From positions 1-64,000 of the forward strand of contig NZ_FOCK01000008.1 of assembly GCF_900110085.1 (NCBI RefSeq): a stretch of 64,000 nucleotides of DNA. Reading direction: 5' to 3'. The notes beneath the pieces were generated by a model, which was not told where the DNA came from, did no database searches, and saw nothing but the letters and a program-made list of their open reading frames with translations. This document shows, piece after piece, positions 43,307 to 53,271 of the stretch (the first letter of the stretch is position 1; the number at the start of each line of letters is the position of its first letter). This DNA comes from Prevotella sp. ne3005. GTDB lineage: Bacteria; Bacteroidota; Bacteroidia; Bacteroidales; Bacteroidaceae. Position numbers and translations under genes: made by a program.

Positions 43307-44086
43307 TTACTTACACTTAATGTCCTTAAACTGCCAACTGCTGGAGGGTTCAATCAGATCGAACTCTGTGGCATTATCAGGAAGTGGAGGGAAGATGAGC
43401 ACGAAGCGTAACTTCTGGTAAGGCCAGGGGATATAGGTCCAGGCGGGAGCCAATGTAATGTTCTCAACGCCAACCAGAGTGAGTTTCCCGCCCTTGTTGC
43501 CCTTGATGTAGGTAGCCCCCTTGATACGACCGGCATCATTGGCATAAATGCCTTCCGTCTCCATTTCCAGGCGCGTCTCCTTGTCAGAACAGGCTACGCG
43601 TACTATCTTAGTACTCGTTTCTTTTTTATTCACATACACGGGGTTTTCGCGCATATAGCGATAGCCGGAATAGTCGGGCAGGATGGTCTTGGCATTGTTT
43701 AGCACGCCGGGACCGTCATCCTCACGACCAGCCTTCACATAAAGGCCATTGATCTTTCGAGTAATCTGTCGCTGGTCGGTATAGCCATACTTACAGTTCA
43801 GCTTGGCGGCCTCCTCATATTTCTCGAGAGCGTCCTCCCACTTCTCATTCTGCTCAAAGTCCTTGGCCTCGGTCATGGCGTCCTTGAAAGTCTGTTCATA
43901 CTGCGCCTTCTCCTGAGCCTTAATCTCCATCGCCTTTTTGCGCTCTGCCGATTCAATACTCTCATTAAGCACGCCCAAAACACCGCTGATGGCCGTGCTA
44001 GTATGGATTCTGTCCCACTGTGCCTGTACCGGCATCACCGTCGTCAAGCCCATTATGAATAAACACAAACTCTTCTTCATCATCAA
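43307..44086 (-). CDS. Exported protein of unknown function with a TPR-like region
   Basis: 259 aa, not assigned to a family. Signal peptide (about 1-23, VMPVQAQ); a charged alpha-helical region with one or two TPR-like helices (about 50-100, KDFEQNEKWEDALEKYEEAAKL); then a beta-rich C-terminal domain (about 140-259) ending in a lysine-cysteine rich tail. Own promoter and terminator, so it is a single-gene transcript. Probably periplasmic. Confidence 0.65.
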   Translation of the reverse strand: MMMKKSLCLFIMGLTTVMPVQAQWDRIHTSTAISGVLGVLNESIESAERKKAMEIKAQEKAQYEQTFKDAMTEAKDFEQNEKWEDALEKYEEAAKLNCKYGYTDQRQITRKINGLYVKAGREDDGPGVLNNAKTILPDYSGYRYMRENPVYVNKKETSTKIVRVACSDKETRLEMETEGIYANDAGRIKGATYIKGNKGGKLTLVGVENITLAPAWTYIPWPYQKLRFVLIFPPLPDNATEFDLIEPSSSWQFKDIKCK

Positions 44087-44104
44087 ATAGTTATATTAAC
44101 TCGG

Positions 44105-44136
44105 CAAAGATACGAATAAACAAGCAAAACACCAAA
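44105..44136 (-). promoter_or_regulatory. Promoter of gene 43307-44086
   Basis: Minus strand -33 TTTG (complement of 44133-44136) and -7 TATCTTTG (complement of 44105-44112), 20 bp apart. Confidence 0.78.
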
Positions 44137-44184
44137 TTAAATTGGTTATTTTTTGTTTATTACTAGACCTCATGTCCTAAAGGC

Positions 44185-44224
44185 AAAACAATCCCCCCGG
44201 AGCAGAGCTTCAGGGGATTGTTTT
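44185..44224 (-). terminator. Terminator after STAS gene
   Basis: 12-bp perfect stem AAAACAATCCCC/GGGGATTGTTTT, just past the STAS stop. It closes the long minus-strand operon that begins at 54396. Confidence 0.88.
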
Positions 44225-44230
44225 GGCGGT

Positions 44231-44533
44231 TTACTTAAATTTGAAGATATTGATGAAGCCTGTCATGGCAAAGACAGCACGTACATCGTCGTTAATACCT
44301 TTAATATAGACATCACTGCCTTTGTTCTCTGCATTCTTCAGAATGCCCAGAAAGATACGCAGGCCACCGGAGGAAATGTATTGCAGGTCGGTGCAATCGA
44401 GAATAATGTCTTTTCCCTCACAGTCTTTAAGGGGGGCCAAAGCCTGTTCTGTCTCGGGTACGGCAGCAGTGTCGAGGCTACCTGCCAGAAAGGCAACCAT
44501 GTTGCCATCTTGCTCTTGAATTGTTGTCTTCAT
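44231..44533 (-). CDS. STAS-domain anti-sigma factor antagonist
   Basis: 100-aa single STAS domain of the SpoIIAA/RsbV class. The phosphorylatable serine lies in LQYISSGGLRIFLG (about residues 66-79), after the strand IILDCTDL. In partner switching such a protein is phosphorylated by an RsbW-type kinase and dephosphorylated by a SpoIIE/RsbU-type phosphatase. Both activities are found fused in the adjacent upstream gene (31 bp away). Bacteroidetes have no sigma-B, so the controlled partner is unknown. Confidence 0.88.
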   Translation of the reverse strand: MKTTIQEQDGNMVAFLAGSLDTAAVPETEQALAPLKDCEGKDIILDCTDLQYISSGGLRIFLGILKNAENKGSDVYIKGINDDVRAVFAMTGFINIFKFK

Positions 44534-44564
44534 CGTCTTTTTACTAATTTATTATTATACTATA

Positions 44565-46931
44565 TTACTTTTTCACCTTCTGATACTTCTTAATCAGCGT
44601 CAACACATTGAATTCGCCAATACGTCTGTATTGGACGTCATCCATGATTTGACGCACCAGATGGATACCAAGCCCTCCGATAGGCCGATCCTTCGCCGAG
44701 AGCGTCGTATCGATCTCCGGCGTGGTGGTGGGATCGAAGGGGATGCCAGTGTCGCGGATGATGAACTGTAACTGTTCATCATCCGCCTGAACCTCCACAG
44801 TTAACTCACCACGAGTGCCGGCAGGATAGGCATAATCCATCACGTTAACCACAGCCTCCTCGACCGCGAGCTGCACCTGTGCGGTGACATCGAGAGGGGC
44901 ATCTAAAGAATTGCACATGTCGGAGACGAAGGTATTCAGCCGCGGCACCTCCTGTGTATCGTTGGGAAGTACGATACTGTTTTGCTTTTTAATGTATTGT
45001 ATAGCCATCATAGTCAAATCGTCACTTTGTTCAGCACCGCCTACAAACTGACCGACAGCTTCGGTCATGAGGTCGATTAACTGATGAGGTTCTTGTTGAT
45101 GTTCGGCATGGGCCTTGACAGCCACGTCGTTGACGCTCTCCATCCGGAATTGTTCTTTAGTAGCATTCATGGCCTCTGTCAATCCGTCGGTGAAGAGGAA
45201 AATGGTGGTGCCTGTAAAGATCTGGGTCTCCTGCAACGTGTATTGCCAAGAAGGATGGAATCCTACGGGGATGTTTGCGTTGCATGTCAGGAAGCCTACG
45301 CCAGCGCCTATGAGCAATGGCGCATCATGACCGGCGTTGCAGTAATACAAGTGGCCCATACGCAAATCGAGAACGCCGACGAAAAGGGTCACGAACATGT
45401 TGGTATCATTCATCTCGGCCATCGTTTTGTTGATGGTAGAGACAATGCGGTCTGGCATAGTTTCTGTGGCCGACACGGTACGGAAGATGCTACGGGTGAC
45501 CGCCATGTAGAGCGAGGCAGGAACACCTTTGCCCGATACGTCACCGATGCAGAAGTAGAGTTTCTCATCGCGGAAGAAGAAGTCGAACAAGTCACCACCC
45601 ACCTCCTTGGCAGGAACCAGCGAGGCATAAATCTGCACGTCGTCACGATCGGGATAGGTGGGGAAATTCGTGGGAAGCATACCCATCTGAATACCGCTCG
45701 CGATGTGGATATCGCGCTCTATAGATGCCTTCTGGGCAGTGGTATCCCTAAGTTCGCCGATGTATTTCACGAGCGACTGCTGCATATTGCCGAACGAGTT
45801 ACTCAGCTGACCGATCTCATCGACACGATTGAAATTGGGCAACTCGGCATCAAACTGTCCTGAAGCTATAGTCTCAGCCTCATGGGCCAGACGCCGAAGA
45901 GGACTGAGTTCACGGGTGATAATACGGATAAAGAAGAAGAGCATCAGCAGCAGACCAACGAAGACGATGGCCATGACAGTGCGCCGCAGACGGTCGAAGC
46001 CACCGAAGATATCCGTCTCAGGACAAACGATGGCCATGCTACAGCCCGTCTGACCAAGCGGTTTGTAGAAGACGTAGCAGTTCTCGCCATTCAAGCTCAT
46101 ACGCTTCATACCCTGCTCGCCACGCTGCATGGCATAACCTAGGGAAGAGAGAGCCGTATCGGGTTGTTCGATGGTCTGGGTAAAGATGGTCTGACGGGTG
46201 ATCTTTGCCGTATCAGGATGTACGAAATAGGTACCGCCCCGGCCAATCATGATACTGTAAGAATGGGGATAAAGCTTGACGGCCGAGATAGTCTGGGAGA
46301 GCCAGTTCAGGGAGAGGCTTGTGTTAACAACACCGATTACCTGACCATTACGGTCTTTGACAGACTGACAGTAACTGGTAACCATCTCGCTGGTATTGGT
46401 TTGCACATCATAGTCCATATAAGGTTCCGTCCAGCACGGGTGGTCAAGAAGTATAGGCATAAGATACCAGTCAGCGAAGAAATACTGGTAAGAGTCATTG
46501 CCACCCTGTATGGTACGAATAGAGTCACCATCGCACTTGGAATAGGCCGAGAAGTAACGTCCCCGGTCCTTGAAATAGTTAGGTTCAAAGGCAATGGAGC
46601 AGTTGTAGAAATCAGGGTTGTTCAGTAGGATACCACGGCTATAGACAAACATCGAGTCGGCATTCTCGGGATGACGCTTTACGAGCCACAAGGTCATCTT
46701 ATTTGCCACCTCGACACGGTTCAAGATACCCTCAACACGTAGTGATGTCTTGTCCAGAATCTGCGTGGCACGATTGACGGCCTCCTGACGCACAGTCTCA
46801 CGCGACTGATAGAACAGGAATCCGAGGGCTGCAATGAATACGACAGCAGCAAAAAAGACCACCCACAGACTAACCCTGACAGAGAGCTTGCGGCGGATAT
46901 AGGTGATTATGTTTCTGAAACTCGTCATCAT
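44565..46931 (-). CDS. SpoIIE-type phosphatase fused to HATPase kinase
   Basis: 788-aa membrane sensor. Order: transmembrane helix (about 22-43), extracytoplasmic Cache-like sensor (about 45-310), second helix (about 320-342), HAMP (about 345-400, PLRRLAHEAETIASGQFDAELP), PP2C/SpoIIE phosphatase (about 420-640; FFFRDEKLYFCIGDVSGKGVPASLYMA, ..LFTDGLTEAMN), and a C-terminal RsbW-type HATPase domain (about 655-785; AVEEAVVNVMDYAYP, DTGIPFDP, GGLGIHLVRQIMD). Phosphatase and kinase that oppose each other on a STAS protein are thus in one chain, with the STAS gene next door. Starts 4 bp after a solute-binding protein gene, which may feed its sensor (inference). Confidence 0.9.
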   Translation of the reverse strand: MMTSFRNIITYIRRKLSVRVSLWVVFFAAVVFIAALGFLFYQSRETVRQEAVNRATQILDKTSLRVEGILNRVEVANKMTLWLVKRHPENADSMFVYSRGILLNNPDFYNCSIAFEPNYFKDRGRYFSAYSKCDGDSIRTIQGGNDSYQYFFADWYLMPILLDHPCWTEPYMDYDVQTNTSEMVTSYCQSVKDRNGQVIGVVNTSLSLNWLSQTISAVKLYPHSYSIMIGRGGTYFVHPDTAKITRQTIFTQTIEQPDTALSSLGYAMQRGEQGMKRMSLNGENCYVFYKPLGQTGCSMAIVCPETDIFGGFDRLRRTVMAIVFVGLLLMLFFFIRIITRELSPLRRLAHEAETIASGQFDAELPNFNRVDEIGQLSNSFGNMQQSLVKYIGELRDTTAQKASIERDIHIASGIQMGMLPTNFPTYPDRDDVQIYASLVPAKEVGGDLFDFFFRDEKLYFCIGDVSGKGVPASLYMAVTRSIFRTVSATETMPDRIVSTINKTMAEMNDTNMFVTLFVGVLDLRMGHLYYCNAGHDAPLLIGAGVGFLTCNANIPVGFHPSWQYTLQETQIFTGTTIFLFTDGLTEAMNATKEQFRMESVNDVAVKAHAEHQQEPHQLIDLMTEAVGQFVGGAEQSDDLTMMAIQYIKKQNSIVLPNDTQEVPRLNTFVSDMCNSLDAPLDVTAQVQLAVEEAVVNVMDYAYPAGTRGELTVEVQADDEQLQFIIRDTGIPFDPTTTPEIDTTLSAKDRPIGGLGIHLVRQIMDDVQYRRIGEFNVLTLIKKYQKVKK

Positions 46932-46935
46932 GATT

Positions 46936-47880
46936 CTACGGCATTAATGATTCATATGTCACCTCCTGACCAAGCATCATGTTCTTCACCATGAGACGAC
47001 TGGCCAGCTTTACCATATCCGGGCGCAACCGGAACTCACGTTTCTTAGAATCGCGATCCACCTGCAAGCGGAGCACCTCCTTGAGCATCAGCCTCTGCAT
47101 TACACGGTTGGTTGCGATATGTTCACGGTCAACATACTTCATCACGATGTCCAGTGTCTCCTCGGGATGCGCGGCAGCCCACTCCCACCCTTTCTTGCTG
47201 GCTCGAGCAAAGCGCTGCGCCTGTTCCTTGTGACCGTTGTAGTAGTCGCGGGTCATATAAACGCCATCTTCCTGTACGTTGTAGCCATGGTCACAGAAAC
47301 GATAGACATTCTTATCGGTCATTTTGATGCCTGCCTGCACCAGTTGATAGAATTCGTTATAACTCATGGCAAGCGTCGCATCAAGGGCACCGGAAACGAA
47401 CAGGTTGACATTCTGGGCAAAACGCACCCACTCGTAGTCCAGGTGGTCCATGATACTCATGCAGATGGCCAACTGGCCGAAGCCCACACTCCAGATGCCC
47501 ACACGTGCCCCTTTCTGCGTCAGCGGGTCCATATCACGGTAAGAGACGATTACCATGGCATTATTCATGGATGTCTGAAGGATGTTCACCAATGGGATGC
47601 CCTCATCAACAATCTCCAAGGCCTGACAAACCTGTAGCGTGGTGGCCTGACACAAATTCTTACGCAGTCGCGTCATAGCCGGCTGTGTAGACGATGGGTG
47701 TTCGATGCGCACCTTCACACCCGCCTCACGGTAGAAACCTTTTGTCTCAGCCACATAGTAGCCCGCAAACTGTGCCTGTGCCGTCCACTGTGGCGTAAAC
47801 ACAATAGTATCATTTTGTGCAGCTGCCGTCTGTAACAGCAACGCCCCCAAAATTAATAGGTATAAAGCTCGTTTTATCAT
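46936..47880 (-). CDS. Orphan NMT1/THI5-like solute-binding protein
   Basis: 314-aa exported protein: signal peptide (1-21, LLQTAAAQ) and a periplasmic binding protein fold of the NMT1/THI5/SsuA type (FTPQWTAQAQFAGYYVAETKGFYREAGV at the start, then GARVGIWSVGFGQLA and LDATLAMSYNEFYQLV). These normally serve ABC importers for pyrimidine-like or sulfonate ligands. Here no permease or ATPase is adjacent; it is coupled to vanX-like (ATGA overlap) and to the SpoIIE sensor (4 bp). Acting as a ligand-binding co-sensor is the likeliest reading. Confidence 0.8.
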   Translation of the reverse strand: MIKRALYLLILGALLLQTAAAQNDTIVFTPQWTAQAQFAGYYVAETKGFYREAGVKVRIEHPSSTQPAMTRLRKNLCQATTLQVCQALEIVDEGIPLVNILQTSMNNAMVIVSYRDMDPLTQKGARVGIWSVGFGQLAICMSIMDHLDYEWVRFAQNVNLFVSGALDATLAMSYNEFYQLVQAGIKMTDKNVYRFCDHGYNVQEDGVYMTRDYYNGHKEQAQRFARASKKGWEWAAAHPEETLDIVMKYVDREHIATNRVMQRLMLKEVLRLQVDRDSKKREFRLRPDMVKLASRLMVKNMMLGQEVTYESLMP

Positions 47881-48647
47881 TTGATCTGCTTGACTGGGAA
47901 GGTGAAGTAAGTCTCAGGGAAGGGTTCATTCTCAAGAGTGAAATGCCACCACTTAGTAGCGAGGGGCTTGAAACCATGACGGAGCATGGCCTGGCGCAGG
48001 ATCATACGATTATTAAACTGCTTAGCAGTGATTTTACGTCTCTTCGGTGATTTTGAGTTGTTGCCCGTATACTCGCCCGTCTCAGGATTGCCGCAAAAGT
48101 CGGGATGACTCTCAGGGCCAAACCAGTCAAAGGTACCACCCATATCCAGTTCCTTTTCAGTAGTCATATCAAAAAGGGTCAGGTCAACAGTGGAACCACG
48201 GGTGTGACTACTCTTTGACTTAATATACTCCTGATCGAAGAGCGCACTCTTGTCGAGGTCGGGATAGAAGTAGGTCTTCATCAGTGTATCAGAGATATTG
48301 GCTGCCCAACTCATGAAATGGTCAACGCCACTTTGTGGACGATAGGCATCGTAGATCTTCAACCGATAGCCCAGAGCCTTCACATCGTCACTCACAGCCC
48401 TCAGACTGTCGGCAGCCTCCCTCGTGAGCAGGGCCGTAGGCTGTTGATAACCATCAATTCGGGTGCCTACAAAGTTGTAAGTGCCATAATAACGTATCTC
48501 CAAGATGGCATCAGGCACGGCATCGGTGATGGTCACAAACTGGGCCGTCTCATCGTTTGGCTTTTCCGAGCGGCGGAACGTCATCACGCATAAGCCGCAG
48601 ATGAGGAGGATGATGACGGTGAACAACCAAATCCTTATTCTTTTCAT
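47877..48647 (-). CDS. D-Ala-D-Ala dipeptidase (VanX/DdpX-like)
   Basis: 256-aa zinc dipeptidase with an N-terminal membrane anchor (about 5-24). Catalytic motifs of the VanX/DdpX family are present: SSHTRGSTVDLTL (metal His and Asp), the Glu/His of KWWHFTLENEPF near the C terminus, and YDAYRPQSGVDHF. In a commensal without a vanHA pair it more likely recycles or trims D-Ala-D-Ala peptides than confers glycopeptide resistance (inference). It follows an RND pump operon by 25 bp and overlaps the solute-binding protein gene by 4 bp. Confidence 0.9.
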   Translation of the reverse strand: MKRIRIWLFTVIILLICGLCVMTFRRSEKPNDETAQFVTITDAVPDAILEIRYYGTYNFVGTRIDGYQQPTALLTREAADSLRAVSDDVKALGYRLKIYDAYRPQSGVDHFMSWAANISDTLMKTYFYPDLDKSALFDQEYIKSKSSHTRGSTVDLTLFDMTTEKELDMGGTFDWFGPESHPDFCGNPETGEYTGNNSKSPKRRKITAKQFNNRMILRQAMLRHGFKPLATKWWHFTLENEPFPETYFTFPVKQIK

Positions 48648-48672
48648 ATCTATTATTTATTGTCGACGAACG

Positions 48673-50091
48673 CTACTTCGTACCACCTCCGAGGGCAATG
48701 TAGAGGGCGATGACAGCTTGGGCGCCTCGGTACATATTAGAAGCCTCGCCAAGCTGGGCCGTGAGCAGGCTCTCCTGAGCAGTGAGCACTTCAAGGTAAC
48801 TGGCCTTGCCATTGTCCATCAACTCATGGGTGCCAGTGTAAGCTTCATGAAGCACTTCCACCTGACGATGGTAGTAGGCATGCTTCTCACGAGCGCCCAC
48901 GCAATCGGCTATTGCCTCGTTCACCTCGTTACCTGCATTGATGACGGTCTGCACATATCGCTTCTGCAGGTCTTCCTCGGTGAGTTTGGAGATCTTATAG
49001 TTAGCACTGATCTTGCCTTGGGCAAAGATGGGCTGTGTGAGCGAACCGACAAGATTGAGGAATAGCTTGGCGGGATTAATCTCGACACCTGCATTATTGG
49101 TCCATCCACCAGTACCTGTGAGGTTGATGCTGGGGAAGAAAGCAGCCCTCGCAGCCTGCGTGTTGTAGAAGGCCTCTTCCATGGCGTGGTTGGCCATACG
49201 AATGTCGGGACGACACTCAAGCATCGATGCGGGCACGCCTACTTTCAGGAAATTTATATCGAACATGCGCTGGCCAGTTTCCCCCTGTGCCTCTGGATGA
49301 TGGAGGTCAGCACTGCCCCAACCGGAGCGGGCAATATGCTGTGGCGTAACTGACAGCAGCTTACAGATAGCATTCTCAGTAGCACGGATGCTACGACGGG
49401 TATCAACAATCTGGGTCTTCACATTCAGATACGACGACTCCATTTGATTGACGGCTGTCGAATAAGCCTTACCATTCTCCCATAGGGCCTTCTGGGTCTC
49501 GAGTGAGGTATTCCAGAGACTATCGGTCTGGGTAAGGATTTCCAACTGACGGTCGAGCAACTGAAGCATAAAATACTGCTGGGCTGTGACAGAGACAAGG
49601 TTGGCACGCACCACTTCCTCTTGCATCTGAGCTTGTAGGAGGACGGCCTTAGCTGCCCGTTTTTTATTGGTAATAGAGCCAAACACGTCAACATCCAGCG
49701 ACAACTGCAACGGTAGCGAATAGGTCTTCGAGAAGGCACTGTTGTCAAAGCTGGCCAGCGTACCCTGGGGGGCCAGATAGAGCGATGGCAGGTAGGCAAG
49801 CTTAGCAGCCGTAAGGGCTGCCTGACTCTTCTCGATGGCAATGCGTGCAGAGTTGAGGTCGGTGTTGTTGGCCAACACCTGCTCAATGAGCTGCTGCAGT
49901 TGTGGATCGGTGAAGAACTCACGCCATGACATCTGGGCCAACGACGTCTCGCCTATGACGGCTTTTACATCCTCGGACGTGCCAAAGACCTCAGCAGGCG
50001 CCTCTGTTTTTTGTTCGTACTTGTTATACAGACCACAGCCTGTGAGCATGAGACACACGGCTACGACTGTGATGATATTCTTATATGTCAT
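48673..50091 (-). CDS. TolC/OprM-type outer membrane lipoprotein
   Basis: 472-aa channel of the NodT/OprM family. Signal peptide with lipobox LTGC (Cys about residue 19), then OEP repeats: PQLQQLIEQVLANNTDLNSARI, AKLAYLPSLYLAPQG, AARAAFFPSINLTGTGGW, FLNLVGSLTQPIFAQGKI, LEVLTAQESLLTAQ. Third gene of the AcrA-AcrB-OprM set (13 bp after acrB). Confidence 0.93.
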   Translation of the reverse strand: MTYKNIITVVAVCLMLTGCGLYNKYEQKTEAPAEVFGTSEDVKAVIGETSLAQMSWREFFTDPQLQQLIEQVLANNTDLNSARIAIEKSQAALTAAKLAYLPSLYLAPQGTLASFDNSAFSKTYSLPLQLSLDVDVFGSITNKKRAAKAVLLQAQMQEEVVRANLVSVTAQQYFMLQLLDRQLEILTQTDSLWNTSLETQKALWENGKAYSTAVNQMESSYLNVKTQIVDTRRSIRATENAICKLLSVTPQHIARSGWGSADLHHPEAQGETGQRMFDINFLKVGVPASMLECRPDIRMANHAMEEAFYNTQAARAAFFPSINLTGTGGWTNNAGVEINPAKLFLNLVGSLTQPIFAQGKISANYKISKLTEEDLQKRYVQTVINAGNEVNEAIADCVGAREKHAYYHRQVEVLHEAYTGTHELMDNGKASYLEVLTAQESLLTAQLGEASNMYRGAQAVIALYIALGGGTK

Positions 50092-50104
50092 AATTTCTAA
50101 ACTC

Positions 50105-53100
50105 TTAATTCTTAACTTCTACCTCTTTCCTTCCCTGGAACCGCTCATGCAGTTTCTGGAATACGATAAAGAAGGCGGGTACGACGAAGAGCAGGGCAAT
50201 GGTGCCGATGCTCATGCCGCCGATGACACCGAGGGCAAGGGCCCGGTTACCATTGGCACCGGCACCACCAGCAATCACCAGAGGTATCATACCGATAATC
50301 ATTGTGGCCACCGTCATCAAGATGGGGCGCAGACGCTCCTTACAAGCCTCAAAGGCAGCATCGCGGATGCTCAAGCCCTGGGCACGGCGTTCAGTGGCAA
50401 ACTCAGTAATCAGGATGGCCGTCTTAGCCAACAAGCCTATCAGCATGATGACACCCGTCTGCAGATAAATGTTGTTGTCCATGCCTGGGAAGCCTATCAG
50501 GCTGCCGAGGTAGGCAAACACAAAGGCGCCCATCAGTCCGAAAGGTACGCTGAACAGTACGGCCCACGGTGTGAACCATGAGTTGTAGAGTGAAGCCAAG
50601 ATGAGGTAAATCAGGATGGCGCAGATGACATAGATGAGGGCTGTGGCATTGGAGTTGGCAGTTTCTTCCAACTCGCGAGACATACCGCTATATTCATAGG
50701 TGGCAGTATTGGGCATCTCTTCCTTGAACACCTCGGCGATAACCCTGTGGACGTCGCCCTCGGTGAAACCGCTACCGGGCGTCACATAGCAAGTGATGCT
50801 CTGGAGTAAGTTGAAGTGCTCGATGTTGGCCGGGCCGACAATCTCCTTGAGACTGACAAACTCAGAGATGGGTGCCATCTTACCGTTACCAACCTGAACG
50901 AAGATATTGTGCAACGACTGGGGGTCGAGACGGTATTCGGGCGAAGCGGCAGCCATGATGCGATAGACCTTACCAAACTGGTTGAAGTTACCGATATATG
51001 CGCCACCGCAGAAAGCACCCAACGTGTTGAGCACATCGGCAGGTGATACACCAGCACGGTCACACTGAGCGGCATCAACATTCACCTGATACTTGGGGAA
51101 TCGCTCCGAATAGGTGGTCATGGCGGAAGCTACTTCTGGTCGCTCAGTAAGCTTAGATAGGAAATGCTCGGTATGCTTGGCAAATTCCGATAGGTTCCCG
51201 TCGGTGGGGTCCTCGACAATCAGGGAAATGTCGTTACTCGAACCGTAGCCGGGAATTTGAGGCATCTGGAAGGGTAATACCCTCAGATTTTTGATGTCCA
51301 TACAGTCGTAGTAGAAACGGCCAATGACGAGGTCGATTAGGTGGTTCATACCTGGACGATCATCCCAGTTCTTCAGACGCACAACCATCGTGGCAAAATT
51401 GGAACCGGCACCCGACAGCATACCATAACCACAGGTGATTGAGAAGCTCTCCAACTCAGGAATCTTCTTGACTTTCTCTTCCACCTTTTTCACCATCTCA
51501 CGTGTCTGCTTCAATGTGGTACCCTCCGGAGCCTGAACTTCTGCCAGGAACACGCCTTGGTCCTCCTGAGGCACAAGGCCTGAAGGCAGACTCTTCATAA
51601 AGAACACGAGCAGCACGGCGGCCAATGCCAGCAGACTCCAGGCCAGGACGGGGCGCTTGATGAACTTCTGTACACTCTTGCTATATTTATTGTAGATGGC
51701 GTTGTAACTTACCGTGTAAGCTTTCTTCGTATAATAGGTCAATCCCTTGCCTTCCGTTTTGCCTTCTGTGACACGCATCATGATGGCACAAAGGGCAGGA
51801 CACAGCGTCAGGGCCGATACACACGACAAGCCAACAGACGAAGCAATCGTCACACCGAACTGGGTAAAGAATGTGCCGGAAGTACCAGGCATGAACATCA
51901 CAGGCACGAACACGGCCATAAACACCAGCGTACACGAGACGACGGCTACCGATACCTCGTTCATGGCTTGGCGAGTGGCCTCGCGGGCATCGCTGATGCC
52001 ACCCTCCATCTTAGCCATAACGGCCTCTACCACCACAATGGCATCGTCAACCACCGTACCAATGGCCAGCACCAGGGCGAAGAGCGTCAGGATGTTGAGC
52101 GAGAAACCTGCCAGCGAGACGACAGCGAAGGTGCCCAGTAACGATACGATAATCGAGATAGAGGGAATAATTGTAGCCTTGAGGTTCTGCAGGAAGATGA
52201 ACACTACAAGCACTACGAGTATGATGGCGATAACGAGCGTCTCCACTACATTGTGGATGGCTGCGAACAGGAAGTCGTCAGAGGTCATCATGGTCACGAA
52301 CTCCAGACCGGCAGGCATTGTCTTCTTCGCTTCCTCAAACATCTTGTTGATGCTGGCGTTCACCTGAGTGGCATTGGCTCCCGGCGCAGCAAACACCATA
52401 AAGAGGGCACCCGGACGGTCCTGAATGTTCGACGTGAAGTTGTAGCTCATGGCACCGATCTCCACCTCAGCCACGTCGCTCAGGTGCAGCATGCCACCTC
52501 CACTGGTGCGCAGCACGATGTCTTTGAACTCATCCTCCGTCTTCAGCGTTCCCTTATACTGCATGTTGTACTGATAGGAGTTACCCGACTGTTCGCCTAA
52601 GGAACCCACAGCGGCCACAAAGCTCTGTCCACCGATGGCAGCAAAGATGTCGTTAGGAGTAAGATCATACTGGGCCATCACATCGGGCTTCAGCCATATA
52701 CGCAGGGCATAGGTATTACCCAGACTCAGCACGTTACCTACACCGGTGATACGCATCAAGCGCGGCTTGATGTTGATATCTACGTAGTTCGACACGAAGT
52801 CTTCGTCGTATTTGCCGTCAGCACTCTTCACAGCAAAAATCTGCAGGATGTTGTTCTGACGTTTCTCTACCTTTACACCAACCTTGGTGACATCGGCAGG
52901 CAACAGGGCCAGTGCCCCGCTCACGCGGTTCTGCACGTTTACCGCCGCCAAGTCGGCATCGGTACCCTGCTTGAAATATACGTTGATCTCCACATCACCG
53001 TTCGACGAGGCCTTTGAGGTAATATAGGTCATATCGGTCACACCGTTGATAGCCTCTTCAAGGGGCTGGATAACCGACTTCATCACCGTATTCTCGTCAG

Positions 53101-53257
53101 CACCGGAGTAGCTGGTAGAGACCGACACCGTAGGCGGTGCAATATCCGGGTATTGTTCAACTGGCAGTGTGCTCATCGAGATGTAACCCACCAGCGCAAT
53201 CACAATCGAGATGGCACATGCCATCACATATTTATTAATAAATATATTATTCTTCAT
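50105..53257 (-). CDS. RND multidrug efflux pump (AcrB-like)
   Basis: 1050-aa inner-membrane proton-driven pump of the HAE1 family. Full twelve-helix architecture with two periplasmic porter domains: opening MKNNIFINKYVMACAISIVIALVGY, FARP-type region QYPDIAPPTVSVSTSYSGA, helix 4 proton-relay aspartates in GTVVDDAIVVVEAV, and C-terminal GLLAKTAILITEFA and GGMSIGTIALLFVVPAFFIVF. Pairs with the adaptor (14 bp upstream) and the OprM-type channel. Confidence 0.96.
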   Translation of the reverse strand: MKNNIFINKYVMACAISIVIALVGYISMSTLPVEQYPDIAPPTVSVSTSYSGADENTVMKSVIQPLEEAINGVTDMTYITSKASSNGDVEINVYFKQGTDADLAAVNVQNRVSGALALLPADVTKVGVKVEKRQNNILQIFAVKSADGKYDEDFVSNYVDINIKPRLMRITGVGNVLSLGNTYALRIWLKPDVMAQYDLTPNDIFAAIGGQSFVAAVGSLGEQSGNSYQYNMQYKGTLKTEDEFKDIVLRTSGGGMLHLSDVAEVEIGAMSYNFTSNIQDRPGALFMVFAAPGANATQVNASINKMFEEAKKTMPAGLEFVTMMTSDDFLFAAIHNVVETLVIAIILVVLVVFIFLQNLKATIIPSISIIVSLLGTFAVVSLAGFSLNILTLFALVLAIGTVVDDAIVVVEAVMAKMEGGISDAREATRQAMNEVSVAVVSCTLVFMAVFVPVMFMPGTSGTFFTQFGVTIASSVGLSCVSALTLCPALCAIMMRVTEGKTEGKGLTYYTKKAYTVSYNAIYNKYSKSVQKFIKRPVLAWSLLALAAVLLVFFMKSLPSGLVPQEDQGVFLAEVQAPEGTTLKQTREMVKKVEEKVKKIPELESFSITCGYGMLSGAGSNFATMVVRLKNWDDRPGMNHLIDLVIGRFYYDCMDIKNLRVLPFQMPQIPGYGSSNDISLIVEDPTDGNLSEFAKHTEHFLSKLTERPEVASAMTTYSERFPKYQVNVDAAQCDRAGVSPADVLNTLGAFCGGAYIGNFNQFGKVYRIMAAASPEYRLDPQSLHNIFVQVGNGKMAPISEFVSLKEIVGPANIEHFNLLQSITCYVTPGSGFTEGDVHRVIAEVFKEEMPNTATYEYSGMSRELEETANSNATALIYVICAILIYLILASLYNSWFTPWAVLFSVPFGLMGAFVFAYLGSLIGFPGMDNNIYLQTGVIMLIGLLAKTAILITEFATERRAQGLSIRDAAFEACKERLRPILMTVATMIIGMIPLVIAGGAGANGNRALALGVIGGMSIGTIALLFVVPAFFIVFQKLHERFQGRKEVEVKN

Positions 53258-53271
53258 AATGCGGAAGCGTA

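Noticed and set aside
47877..48647. A vancomycin resistance cluster
   Set aside because: Only the VanX-like dipeptidase is present; no vanH or vanA/B ligase and no VanRS pair is nearby. A peptidoglycan recycling role is more likely.
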